A stretch of 64,000 nucleotides of DNA from Clarkia xantiana subsp. parviflora (Eukaryota > Streptophyta > Magnoliopsida > Myrtales > Onagraceae), in the NCBI GenBank assembly GCA_036873135.1, contig JAPTYO010000022.1:2848979-2912978 (forward strand), given 5' to 3'. The position numbers and the translations under genes were made by a program. Below, one piece after another: positions 32,561 through 44,360 of the stretch. Each line of letters opens with the position of its first letter. The stretch's first letter is position 1. The notes under the pieces were generated by a model. The model saw only the letters and a list, made by a program, of their open reading frames with translations, was not told the origin of the DNA and made no database searches.

Positions 32561-35272
32561 ATGTCTGGTAAGGGATTCCCCTTTGTTGCTTGTTCGTCTT
32601 TTCCTTGTTTATAGCTTTCCAAGAGTCCCACTGTGTTTTTCTTGCAATGGTTGCTTTTCAGACAGCGGGTCCAGCTCTGAGGGGAGAAAACCTTTTAACT
32701 TTGATTATGCTCTGAATGAGATCTCCAATACTGCTTATGATGCAGCCCTCCGAGAGGGTTGTATCACTATTACCTGGGAACCCCGTTTCCCATATCCTTG
32801 GCCTCGCCCCTCGAGTAACCCTGAGGTTACTCGTCCCCAAGAAGGGGAGGTATTTGTCTCTACGGGACAGGTATCAGCGGGGATCAGATTCCCCTTTTGT
32901 GGTAATCTGGTCGAGATGTGCCATCATTACAAAACACACCCCACTACCTTTTCTCCCCATGCCATCCGCCTCTGGAACGCCTTCCAAGTTCTCTGCTTCC
33001 GACAGAAGTTGGTCTACAGCCTCCAGCTCTTCAGAACCTTCTATGGGATGAAGTGCAACGAGGCGGGGGTTTGCGCTTTCTACCCTCGGATGCCCAAGTG
33101 GAGTAAGCAGCAGCTTGCCCGGTGTGGCTGGACCAATGACACCTGGAAGGTGGTCAAGGGTCGGGGACTCTTGGTTGACACGTGGTCCGACAACAGTAGC
33201 TGGAAGAGGAGCTACTTCTTCATCTGACACTCTTCGATTCCCTGGCCTCGGTGGGAGGTGGCAGCAGACCCTCCGCCTGCTTTCCATACTTATATCGACG
33301 AGGATTTTGAAACTCTTCAACTTATCCAGCTTTATCGATGGGGGGAGTCTTACACTCCCCTCAACGCTAACTCACTTGTGGAGCGGGACCTGGTGCACGC
33401 CGGGATCCGACTCCTCGATATTGTCTCTGGAGGGCAGCTCTTCGACGGCCCTTCTAATATGGTCCCTTGGGTAAACTTCTAACTCTTCTTCGTTTATTGT
33501 TTGCAGCCAAGAAGGTATCTGTGCTGACCGATCTATTCCTTAAGAAGGGGGAGACTGATGTTGTCCGCCCCTCGCGGAAGAGGAAGTCCGCCAAGAAGGT
33601 TGCTGCTCGGTCGGGGTCTCCTTCAGCGGAGCAACCCAAGCGGAAGCGGGTGGATCTGGACCAACTTTTCGATGTCCAGAATGCTGAAGAAGGTAAAAAT
33701 CTCCGACTTGCTATAAAATCATACAGGAGGATGGTCCCGAGGGATTTGATACCTTCAACCAAAGAGGCCCGCATTGCTGATGTTAATCGGATCCTTCGAG
33801 GCGAAACTCCACGCGTTCTGAAGGCGGGCTACTACCATTATCAGGGGAAGGATCAATACGTCTCCCGACGTATCATTTGGTGTAAGAATCTTGATGAACT
33901 TCCTGATTACATTTCTGAAGCTTCTCATCCTCCAGGTGCAGGTCGTTTGGGAGCTCCATCAGGTGCCGCAGCTTCCGCGGATGCACCATCTTCAGCGGAG
34001 GTGCCTCCCTCAGCTGGGGAGAAGGCTCCGACTGGCGAACAGTTTCGTCAGGTGGAGACCTTGGACTCCTCCGAGGAGACTGACGAGGGTGGCTCCCTTC
34101 GTCGTCGTCGGAGGACGGGGCAATCCCCCTTGAAACCAACCCCTCAAGGGCCGCCTCCTTCATCTTCTCCACAGCAGCGGCAGCTATCGCCCATCCATGA
34201 CTTCACTCCTTCCCCCGTTCGGGCCGAGACGGAGGCGTGCCCCTCCACTTATCGTCGTCCTCCCCCTCTTGCTCTTGATAGGAATTTCTACAGGCCCTTC
34301 AACCCTTCACAAGCGAATGCCCCCTGGACTCCTATCCAGACGCTGCAAGGAGTCCCGCTTACACAAGGGGAGCAGGGCCAGGATCTTGCCCTGCATCTGC
34401 TGGCGGGATCGATCCTGCCTACTATGCGGTATCCGATTTCCCTTAATCGGACACCCATGCAGCGGGATATTAGGGAGATGTCCATGCGCCGTATAGAGGT
34501 AAGACTTCGCTTCTTTTTTTTTATGATAAATCGGGTTGTTTGTCTATTAACACTTTTTCTTCTTATTGTAGGAGCTCGGGGACTTCAACCGTCTTATCGG
34601 GTATGTCATCGCCTACGATGAGTCCCGGGAGCGGGACCGAGGGACCCTCGAGCAGCTCCAGGAGGATCTTAAGGCCTCCCAGTCTTCGCGGGGAAAGCTT
34701 GTCAAGGAACAGGCTGTCCTCGATCAGAAGGTTCAGGACCTCCAGAAGCAGATCGGGGACTTCGAGGGGCTCTTGAGGCAAGAGCGGCAGGAGCGGGAGG
34801 CGGCTGTGGACAAGCTGGTCCAGGAGAAGAAGGCTGCCGAGGATAAACTGGTCCTCGAGAAGAAGGTTCTGGAGGAGCAAGTCGCGGGGTTTCCTGCGCA
34901 GCTGGCCGAGGCGGAGGTAAAGGGTCGGGAGGACTATCGGAGGTCCGGGGACTTCCAAGCCGATGCCATGAAGTTCTTTGGCGCGGAGGTGGAGAACACT
35001 CTTTTTAATGCGGTTGAGGAGCTCCACCTGGAGTACGGGGACGCCATCAACTTCGACAAGTCTCCTTCCCTCGCTCCCTTTGCGAAGAAGTATTTTGCTC
35101 TTTCCGAGGAGAGTGATGGGGGAGTACCCCTGTAATTGTTGAAGACGCTTCTGAACTTCCAAGTGCGGACGCCCCGATAGTCGATCCTCCCGAAGCCAAC
35201 CCTGTGGATCCTTCTGTTACCGACTCCGCGGACCCAGCTGCTGCCAATGCTGCCGACAAGGACCAAGCTTGA
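32561..35272 (+). pseudogene. T2 antisense gene (spliced, coiled-coil protein), broken
   Basis: Exon 1 is only ATGTCTG (32561-32567) with donor GTAAGG. The intron is 32568-32661 (94 bp, acceptor TTTTCAG). Exon 2 gives MSDSG, EGRKPFNFDYALNE, GQVSAGIRFPFCGNLVEM, FSPHAIRLWNAFQVLCFR and LFRTFYGMK. A TGA at 33225-33227 interrupts it where T3 has a Gln codon. A CTAAC branch motif and TTGCAG acceptor lie near 33480-33511, but the nearest donor (33471) would give an intron of only 41 bp. The next exon carries a basic region (SRKRKSAKK) and Pro/Ser-rich linkers. A clear intron is 34499-34571 (73 bp). The last exon is a long coiled coil rich in Glu, Lys and Gln (34572-35080). One base is missing near 35120 compared with T3. 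It resembles, from memory, the 'putative gypsy type transposon' family; function unknown. The basic stretch may direct it to the nucleus (inference). Confidence 0.7.
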
Positions 35273-35459
35273 ATGTTTTTATCTTTAGAGTCCTTGTATC
35301 TTCTTCTCTCTTGTCATCGTCGGGCCCTCGAGCCCTTGTCAATATTAGACTTTTTTAGTTCCGATTCTTTCGTTGCACTGCTCCGAGTGACTTTACTATA
35401 CGTGCTTAGGTCGAAACTTCGACACTTAAGACATTCTCGTACGTCCTTCCCAACGATTT

Positions 35460-36150
35460 AATAACTTGCACCACTTAAGGCGACTTAGTTCCGTGCATCA
35501 CTTAAGACGACTTAATTATTACTTAGGATAAACCTAAAGATCGTGCACCACTCAAGGCGACTTAGTATCGTGCACCACTTAAGGGGACTTTTTGACACTT
35601 AGAATAAATCTAAAGATCGTGCACCACTCAAGGCGACTTAGTATCGTGCACCACTCAAGGCGACTTATGTTGTGCACCACTTAAGGCGACTTTTTGATAC
35701 TTAGAATAAATCTAAAGATCGTGCACCACTCAAGGCGACTTAGTATCGTGCACCACTCAAGGCGACTTTATATTGTGCACCACTTAAGGCGACTTTTTGA
35801 TACTTAGAATAAATCTAAGGATTGTGCACCACTTAAGGCGACTTAGCCCCATGCATCACTTAAGACGACTTTTCTCGTGCACCACTCAAGGCGACTTTTC
35901 TCGTGCACCACTGAAGGCGACTTTTCTCGTGCACCACTGAAGGCGACTTTTCTCGTGCACCACTCAAGGCGACTTTGACACTTAGCATAAATCTAAGGAC
36001 AACTCTTATTGGAAGCAACCTCTTTATTTATTGACGGCACAAAATTGGCTTACATCGAATTAAACGATAAACAGCATACACCACTTAAGGCGATTTTACA
36101 TCGGGCACCACTTAAGGCGACTTTATCGGGCACCACTTAAGGCGACTTTC
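35460..36150 (-). repeat. T2 CTTAAG tandem array
   Basis: About 25 units of the form GTGCACCACTTAAGGCGACTT occur, with CACTCAAGG and CACTGAAGG variants. Longer super-units contain ACTTAGAATAAATCTAAAGATC. The tightest part is 35860-35970, where TTTCTCGTGCACCACT.AAGGCGAC repeats. It lies just after the pol stop, in the 3' untranslated region of the sense transcript. Confidence 0.9.
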
Positions 36151-36151
36151 T

Positions 36152-39100
36152 TCAAGCATGGTGTTTCTTCAAGTGTTCGCCACTAAAAGAATGCTTTAAC
36201 GTTATGCCATCGAGGTCTTCAAACTTGTACGCATTTGGAGCTGGCATCCCCACGACCTTATAAGGTCCTTCCCATTTTGGTGACATCTTGTTGATTCGAT
36301 CCAAAAGGGTGAACTCGTTGCGACGCCAAACCAGCTCCCCGATGAAGAACTGTCGGGACTTCACTCGCCGATTGTAGTACCTGGCCGTCGCCAAACGCAT
36401 TCGAGCTTGGACTTCATCGGCTTCCTGCCTCTTCTCTTCGAGTAAGTCCAAGTCCAGACGTCTCTCTTCATCGTTTGTCAGGGGCTCGTAATATCTCATC
36501 CGATGGGACGCCACAGCTACCTCTACGGGGGCGACAGCTTCCGTGCCATAAACGAGGCCAAACGGAGTCTCCCCCGTTGATCGTTTGGGTGTCGTTCTAA
36601 CAGCCCAAAGCACGTTTTCCAGTTCATTCAACCACTTGCCCTTCAAGGCATAGACCCTCTTCTTCAGGCCATCCATCACGATTTTGTTGGCTGACTCTAC
36701 CTGGCCATTAGTCTGAGCATGGCGTACGGAGGCGGTCCGATGCTCAATGTTCAATTCCTCTAGATACTCCCTCACCTGAGAGCCGTTAAACGGTGGACCA
36801 TTGTCGCTGATCACCACCTTAGGAATCCCGTATCTGGACACGATGTGGGTTTGGAGGAACTTGACGATCTGGTTCCTCGTTGTTCTGGCCAATGCCTTCG
36901 CCTCTATCCATTTCGAAAAATAATTGATTGCTACAAGTAAATACTTACATTGTCCTTGTCCTTGTGGAAGAGGTCCCACCAAGTCGATGCCCCACTGCGC
37001 GAAGGGCCAAGCGCTCTTGATGGATGTCAGATTAGCGGCCGGAGCCATGATACTCGGGGCGTACCTCTGGCACGCGTCGCAGGATCGGACCAACGCCGTT
37101 GCTTCCTTGTTCATCGTGGGCCAATAGTAGCCTAAGTTCAACACCTTCCTCGTAATGGATCGGGCCCCTTCGTGACAAGCCGCGATCCCTTCATGCATTT
37201 CCTTCAGGATTCGATTGGTGTCGGGTTCTGCCACACACTTTAAGTACGGAGTGGAGAACCAGCCCTTCTTGTATAGCTGATTGTCCAGCATTACATAATT
37301 AGACGCGATCCGACATATCCTGTCTGCTGCTACCTTATCATCGGGGACTGCCCCCGTAGTCAGATACGCGACTATCGGGGTCATCCAAGTGGGCTCCTCC
37401 TCTGATTTTGCCTCAACGGTGCACACCTGCGTCGGGTCGATGGTCGATAAGATCACCTTCTCCAAGAAGTTCACCTTCCGATTTTCCTCTAAGGGTGCCC
37501 CCAGGGCAAATTTGCTCAGGGCGTCTGCCTCTACGTTTCCTCCCTTGGGATTGCCTCGATATCGAAGAAGCTTTTAAAGCTCTCCTTCAGGGCTTGTACC
37601 TCGCGTAGATACTTCTTCATTATTGGACTTCTTGCTTCGTATCGCCCTTGAACCTGGTTCACGATTAAAGCTGCGTCGCACTTCACTCTCAAGTGATCGA
37701 TTCCAGTGCCTTTAGCAATTTTTAGGCCCGTGATAAGAGCTTCATATTCCGCTTCGATGTTTGTGGCCTTGAATGTTAAAGCCAAGGCGTATCGGAGCGG
37801 TTCACCTTCACCCGCTGGTATCAACAAAAAGCCCGCTCCTGATCCGTCCGAACTCGCGGAGCCATCCGTGTACATCTCCCAGGTATTTTCCTTGTTTGGC
37901 TGTTCTGATTGCTCTGCCCTCTCTGGTTGTTCTTCTATCGGGACCTCCATGGTTGCCCCCTCTACAGGGCCCGCTTCTTCCAGATCGGGGGCTGTAGATT
38001 CCGCTATAAAATCCGCCAATGCCTGGCCTTTAATGGTCGTTCTTGGAGCAAAGTGTATTCGAAACTCACTAAGCTCTACTGGCCACTTCACTAATCTTCC
38101 CGACGCATCCGGTCAGTTCAAAAAATGCTTCAAAGGCTGGTTCGTCAGCACAGTAATCTCGTGTGCGTGGAAATAAGGCCTTAGCTTCCGAGCAGTAATA
38201 ATCAACGCAAAGAGGTACTTCTCAACGGCGGGATAGTTTAATTCAGACTTGGAAAACGCCTTGATTACATAATAGACGGGGACTTGATTACCCTCGACAA
38301 TTTTTACTAACACGGAGCTAATGGCAAATTCAGAAACAGCCAAATAAAGGTAGAGCGGCTCGCCTGGAACCGGTTTCGCCAACGGCGGGAGGGTGCGAAG
38401 GTGCTGCTTGAGTGCTTGGAACGCCTCTTCACATTTGGAGGTCCATTCGAATTTCTTGTTGGCCCTCAGGACTTCAAAAAACGGCATTGATCGGTCGCTG
38501 GCTTTGGACAGGAAGCGATTCATTGCAGCTAGTCGGCCATTCAGCACTTGTACCTCCCGATGGTTTATCGGAGACTGCATCTCCTCGATTGCCCTCAGCT
38601 TCTCAGGATTCACCTCAATTCCTCTCTGGCTCACCATAAAGCCCAAAAACTTCCCTGAGTGGACTCCGAAGGCGCATTTCGTCGGGTTCAAGCGAACTTG
38701 ATGGAGCCTCATCCGTTCAAATGCCATGGTTAGGTTGTGCACATGATCCTCGGCTTGTCGGGACTTTACCAACATATCATCCACGTAAGCTTCCATGGTT
38801 TCTCCCAGCATATCTCCAAACAATTTGTTCACCATCCGTTGGTAGGCGGCCCCAGCATTGATCAACCCGAAAGGCATGACATCGTAGTGATAGATGTCAC
38901 TGTCTGCATAGAACGTTGTATGGGGAGCGTCTTCCTTGGCCATCTTGATCTGGTTGTAGCCTGAATACGCATCCATGAAACTTAACAGCTCATGTCCCGA
39001 CGTGGCATCCACCAGCTGGTCGATTCTCGGGAGTGGGTAACAGTCCTTTGGGCAAGCCTTGTTCAGGTCGCGGAAATCCACACACATTCGCCATTTCCCG

Positions 39101-41759
39101 TTAGTCTTTTTTACCAGCACGGGATTAGCAACCCAAGTTTGGAATCAGAGCTCTTTAATAAACCCAGTATCGAGCAACCTGCCCACCTCCTGCTGAATCG
39201 CGATCTTCTTATCCGTGCCCATTGGACGCCTTTTCTGTGTGATAGGCTTGATCGCGGGGTCTATCTTTAGCTCGTGTACAATCACATCGTGGCTGATTCC
39301 TGGCATATCGCTGGGGGACCAGGCAAACAGCTCCTTGAACTCCTTCAATAATTCAATTAATTTCTGGGCTGTCTCTTCAGTTAGGGCAGACCCGATTTTC
39401 ACCTTCCTCTGGGGTCCGTCGATCTCGACTTCTTTCAGATCTTCTACGGGGGCGGGACGTCCAAACTCTTCTCTAGGATCCGTGTCTGTCTGAAGGACAG
39501 TCATGGTCTCTCGTCTCCTCCTTCGGGTGGCGTTAACATAGCATTTTCGAGAAGCTACCTGGTCGCCCTTAACCTCTCCAACTCCATGGTCGTTCGGGAA
39601 CTTCATCTTCTGGTGCACTGTCGAGGCAACCGCCATCAGGGGGTTAATGGTGGTTCTTCCGATGATCGCGTTGTAGGTCCCCGCGGAATCGACTACCACG
39701 AACTCCACATTCCTCCTTTCTGATTTCCACCCGCTACCAAACTCCACTGGTAAGGTGATTACTCCTAGCGGATAGGAGGTTGAGCCAGAGAATCCGACCA
39801 TCGGGAAGTTTGCCTCCTTTAGATCTTTCTTCGTTTTCCCCATAGCCTCCAGCGCGTCCATGAATAGGACGTCGGAGGAGCTCCCCCCGTCGATTAGAAT
39901 TCTCTTCATTTCGAACCCGTCTACATCCAAGGTTATCACCAAGGCATCGTCGTGCGGAGTCTCCACGCCTATGAGGTCTTCTGACGAGAAGGAGATTACC
40001 ATCTCTTCTTTCAAGGTCCAGGATCGGGACCTCTTACCCAGCACCACCGCCGTAGGGATTCTAGAGGCATAGACCTCTCGGGCGGATGAGGTATCACCTC
40101 CAGCAGCAAACCCTCCATGAATCACGTTGATAGTGCCCCGTCTCTCCTTGCGAGCACCGGATGACTCTGGATCGGTTCTCTTCTTCTTTGGGGACCGATC
40201 GCGGGATCGGGAACGGGACCGTGATCGGGACCGAGAGCGGGATCGACACCGCTTATCCCCGACGAATTCCTTGAGCTTCCCCTTCTGGATCAGCTTTTCG
40301 ATCTCCTTCTTCAGTTCCCGACAATGGTTGGTGTCGTGACCGTTTCCGCGGTGAAATCGGCAGTAGCGATCCGTGCGAGATCCCAAGAATTCTCCATCCT
40401 TCTTTGGGGGGTACCGAGAGATACCCTGTCGTTCCATGACCGTCAGTACTTCCGCCATGGAGCAGTTGAGAGGAATGTCGAGATCCTCCCGCTTATCTTT
40501 CCTTGAAGAACGCCTATCGTCCCTTCGATCAGGGCGGCCTCGATTCCTACTGCTGTCGGGTTTGCCCTTTGATTTGCGATCGTCCGAAGGTTTAATCGAC
40601 TGCTTCCCCTTATTCGACTTTGGGGGCTCCAACTCTCATGCGGCTATCTTCGACTCCTGGACATCAATTTGCCGTTTCACCCTCTTCTGTAGTGCCTCCA
40701 TATTCCACACAGCTTTCTCAGCCACGCTGTGCATCAGGTCGGAACCATAGGGGGCCGTTAAGTTCCGAATGAAGGTACGGATGGTCTCACCTTCCGAGAT
40801 CTCTTTGTCGATCTCTGCCACACTGGTTGTGTACCGCTGGTAATAATGAGCCAGCGATTCGTCGGGCCTCTGCACCACCTGGGCCAGGGACCTCTCGCTC
40901 TTCAATAAACGTCTCCGACCCTGGTACTGCTGAATGAATCGATCATGCATATCTGCCCAGCAAGTGATGCAGCCTGGGGGCAGACTAAAGAACCAGGTCA
41001 GGGCTCTTTCTCCAAGTGTGTTCGGGAACAGCGTACACACTATGTCTTCACTCGGGGCTCTTCCCAGACACGCCATGAGGTGTTTCTGGACATGGCGAAC
41101 TGGATCTCCTTCGCCATCGTACTCCTTTATCGTGGGGATGCCTAGCCCAGGCGGGGCTAGAGTGTCGATGAGTCGGGGAACGAAGGGATGAGTGGATCGA
41201 TCCCTTAGCTCCGACACCAGCGGCTTCTGTTCTCCCATGCAGATGTTCACAATCTTTACCACCTGGTCGGGAGTGATGGGACCATTCAGGGGAATGGTCC
41301 TGTGCTGTACTGGTCCTGGTCCATCAACCACGAACCTCTCCGGCTGACCGGTTGCCCTACTTCTGTCCTGGCCTCGGGGCGGGGCTTCCTGCGCGTTCCG
41401 ACCCTCTGTTGGTGGGGCCACTTCCTCCAACGGGGGCATCTTCTCCTGCATCTTTGCAGCTTCTCTCCGATCCAAGAGAGCCTCCACGGCTGCCATAAAC
41501 ATGGGCATGGCTTCTGCCACGGCCCTTGTCAAGTCTGTAGCTGGGGGAGCCTCCTGCCCCCTATTGCCCTGGTGCTGAGGAGCAATATCTTCGGGATATC
41601 CATTGTGCCCTCCTGTCTAGGAGAGCTCAGCCGGGGGATGGTTCTGGTTTTCCTCCTGTTCTGGTACTGAATCCAGATTTGTTGCAGCGGGGTGACGGGA
41701 ACCACCGGATTGTCCCTGTCTTCTGTGCTTGCCAGCCGCCATCGATCGAGTAGAAGGCA
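36152..41759 (-). pseudogene. gag-pol: T2 gag-pol polyprotein gene, single frame with breaks
   Basis: Gag begins MPSTRSMAAGKH at 41759. One frame carries gag (40636-41616), intact CHHC knuckle CRFHRGNGHDTNHC, RS run (40190-40250), protease LIDGGSSSDVLF and GTYNAIIGRTTIN, RT (YVDD), degenerate RNase H and second RNase H with intact YTDGS. Stops are TAG at 41617-41619, TGA at 40636-40638, TGA at 39145-39147 and TGA at 38113-38115. A one-base loss near 37535 moves the frame; integrase then reads 36152-37474 with zinc finger, DLVGPLPQ, ISDNGPPF and NGQVESANK. The 38113 stop fits C-to-T change of CGA at a CpG, since T1 has Arg there. The TGA at 39145 is also present in T1. Because gag, protease and RT share one frame, the intact ancestor probably made a single Gag-Pol protein. 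Confidence 0.85.
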
Positions 41760-41778
41760 TATCAGCTTTTTGTTTGTT

Positions 41779-41796
41779 TCCCACAGACGACGCCAA
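41779..41796 (-). other. T2 primer-binding site
   Basis: The minus-strand reading is TTGGCGTCGTCTGTGGGA, immediately after the 5' LTR. It differs at two positions from the T1 site. Confidence 0.75.
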
Positions 41797-42497
41797 TGTT
41801 GGATCACGGTGGAACTCCGGTACGGACTTTGACGGCAATCCTAGCTCCTTTGCTCCACGCAATCCTGCAAGAGGGGATAGACCGGGCGGTGACCCAGAAT
41901 CCCTCTCCGATGCTTAAATGAGTGCCCAATACGAACTGGCAAGCAATAATCTCAGAGTATGTAATTCCACGTAAGTGTTCTGAGGTGACCTCTTGCCCTT
42001 TTATAGGCGAAGAGATGCCTCAGGTACCTGGTGAACCGTTAGGGGTGGTTAGCCCGTATCCCGCATATCTCGGATGTGATCCCGCCTATCTAGGCCATGA
42101 TCTCGTGTATGTCGGCCACGCCCCGTGTATCTCGGCCACGCTCCGTGTATCTTAACCACGTTCCGCGTATCTCGGCCACGCCCCGCGTATCTTGGCCTTA
42201 TCCTCTGATAACGAGTCCCGACTCCTGTCGGGGACTCCAGAGTTGTCTCGTTGTGTCACCGCTCGGGGCCCCTCGTCATCGTGACAGGGCCTATCATTCT
42301 CAGGGATTTATCATCGGGGCCTACTTAAAGGCTTCTCATCGGGAGCTTCCAGCTCAACTGTCGGGACCTTTCATCATCGGGACTCCCTTCGTCGGGACCC
42401 TTCTCCTAGGTCATCTTGACCTTCATTTTGGGCCTGGTGGGCCTGTTTGCCGTCTCCTCCCCGTTAAAGGGCCTGACGGCTGTAATCGAACCCATCA
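41797..42497 (-). repeat. T2 5' LTR
   Basis: It is nearly identical to 31290-32005 by eye, lacking 16 bp near 42360. The target duplication GGTAC follows at 42498-42502, where L sequence resumes. Confidence 0.92.
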
Positions 42498-42502
42498 GGT
42501 AC

Positions 42503-42839
42503 GACCGGAGCGGCTGGGCCGCCGGTACGGTTCGGAAAAACTCTACTCGCTTGCGAAGGTCTTATGATCCCTATAATGGGGTGAGGAAACCACCTTGTCG
42601 GGAACCTATCAGTGGAACCTACCTTGTAGAGCAAAGCCACACATTTTTTACCCCCTAACATGATCTGTTTTTTGTTGTAAATGTTATCATGCGACTGTTT
42701 GTATAGCTTTTATTTCTCATGAACTCATCTCATTGAATTTATTTTAAAAAAAAAATTCACTAAGTAGTTAGTCATTTAGTTATAGAAACTTCTTTCCAAA
42801 CATGCATTTTGTATGCGTTGTTTTTTCCATTAAAAAAAA
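42503..42839 (+). other. L internal region after T2, no gene seen
   Basis: A GC-richer piece (42503-42660) changes abruptly into A/T-run DNA at about 42670. No coding signal is visible. Confidence 0.5.
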
Positions 42840-44360
42840 CAAAAAAACATCTGGCCTGAATTTTTTATTTTTTTGAGATGCATTATTTAAAAAAAAAAAA
42901 CCCTTACCTAAATTTTTAATATGCATCTCATGCGCATTATTTTTTAAAAAAAACTCTCAGGTAAGTTGTAATTTTTGTTAGTGCGTTACGTATGCATCAC
43001 TTAAAAGAAAAAAATTTCTTTAGCTATTAGTGCTTCCTTTCGAGCATGCATTTCATATGCATTTTTTTTCTAAAAAAACCTCTCACCTGAATTTTTATTT
43101 TTAACATGTGTTTTGTCCGCATTATTTTTGAAAAAAATTTCAGGTAAGTTGTAATTTTGGTTAGGGTATTGTATATGCATTGCTAAAAAAAACAAAAAAC
43201 AAAAAAAACAAAAAATGTTAGGAAAATTGTGATTCCTCTTTAGCTATTAGAGCTTCTAATTTCAAACATGCATTCCATATGCATCATTTTAAAAAAACTT
43301 TTTAACTGAATTGTTTTATTTTTAATAATGCATCCCATATGCATTAATTTTAAAAAAAAAAAACTTTTTAGATAAACCGTAAGCTCTCTTAGTTTTAGGC
43401 TCTTTGTTTAAAAAATATTTTATCTGAATTTTTAATCAAAAAACGTGCATATCATATGCATTATTTTCGAAAAAAACTTTCAGGTAAATTGTAATTTTTC
43501 TCAGTTGTAGAACTTTTATTTTTAAGTTTGCATCTTGTGTTTATTTTTATGCATCTCATATCCATCCTTTAAAAAAAAAAAAGGCTTTTCGCCTGATTCT
43601 TATTTTGAGCAACCAAGATGCATTGTTTTTTTTTCCCTCATTAAAAACAAAAAAACAAAAAATCTTTTCAGATAACTTGTATGCATCTCATGTGCATCGC
43701 ATGTGCATTGTTTTAGGAAAAATAATTTGTTGATAGATTGTACACATTCTTAGTCGTAGAACCTTTAGTTTCAAACATGTATTCCATGTGTTGTTTTCAA
43801 AACTACGTACCAGAATGTTTTATTTCAAGCATGTGTTTCATACGCATTTTTTGGAAAAAAAAAAACTTTTCATGTAAGTTGTAAATTTCTGTTAGTGCAT
43901 TCAATGTGCATCATTTTTTTTTTAGGAAAATTTGGAGTTCCTTTTTGGCTCTTAGAGTTTTTTAAATTCAAACATGAATTACATATGCGTCATTTTCAAA
44001 AAACCCTTTTTACCTGATTTTTTTTAGCATGCATCAATATGCATTATTTTTTTTATAAAAAAAAAAACATTTCAGAAAAATTGCGAGTTTTTTTTTAGCT
44101 ATAGAGCTTTCAAATTCACGCATGCATCTCAATTGCATTATTTTAAAAAAAAATCCACCTGAAATTTTCATTTCAAAATACGCATTTCATATGCATTATT
44201 CAGGTAAACTGTTGTAAGTTGTGAATTTCTTAGAATAGAATTTTAACTTTCAAAAATGCGTTTCATATGCATCATTCAGGTAATATGTTGTAAGTTGTAA
44301 CTTTCTTAACAGTAGAATTTTAACTTTCGAGCATGCATGAGCATTTAAAAAAAAAAACTC
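42690..44360 (+). repeat. L degenerate array of ATGCAT blocks and hairpins
   Basis: About 22 blocks of the form GCATNTCATATGCATT occur at roughly 75-bp intervals, separated by long A and T runs. Several blocks are flanked by inverted arms: CTTACCT 42903-42909 with AGGTAAG 42959-42965; ACCTGAA 43085-43091 with TTCAGGT 43139-43145; ATCTGAA 43422-43428 with TTCAGGT 43479-43485; ACCTGAA 44157-44163 with TTCAGGT 44199-44205. The T-rich and A-rich flanks extend the stems. No coding potential is seen. Confidence 0.75.

Larger units (their letters stand above)
31290..42497 (-). mobile_element. T2: Tat-type Ty3/Gypsy element with antisense gene, nested in L
   Basis: The 11,208-bp element lies on the minus strand, TSD GGTAC (31285-31289, 42498-42502). 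Its LTRs are 41797-42497 (5') and 31290-32005 (3'). They differ by only a few substitutions and a 16-bp indel (CGACTCTGTCGGGACC wording near 31860), so the insertion is relatively young. Order on the minus strand: PBS, gag-pol in one frame with several stops and one frameshift, CTTAAG array (35460-36150), antisense gene (plus strand, 32561-35272), polypurine tract (32006-32017), 3' LTR. It is the most complete T-family member in the window. Confidence 0.92.

Noticed and set aside
35460..36150. CRISPR-like array
   Set aside because: The repeats have no regular unique spacers, there are no cas genes, and the context is a plant retrotransposon.
42958..44285. Repeated CAG/GTAAGT words that look like zero-length exons (recursive splice sites)
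   Set aside because: The DNA before CAG is A-rich rather than pyrimidine-rich, and the words are explained as one arm of the hairpin units.
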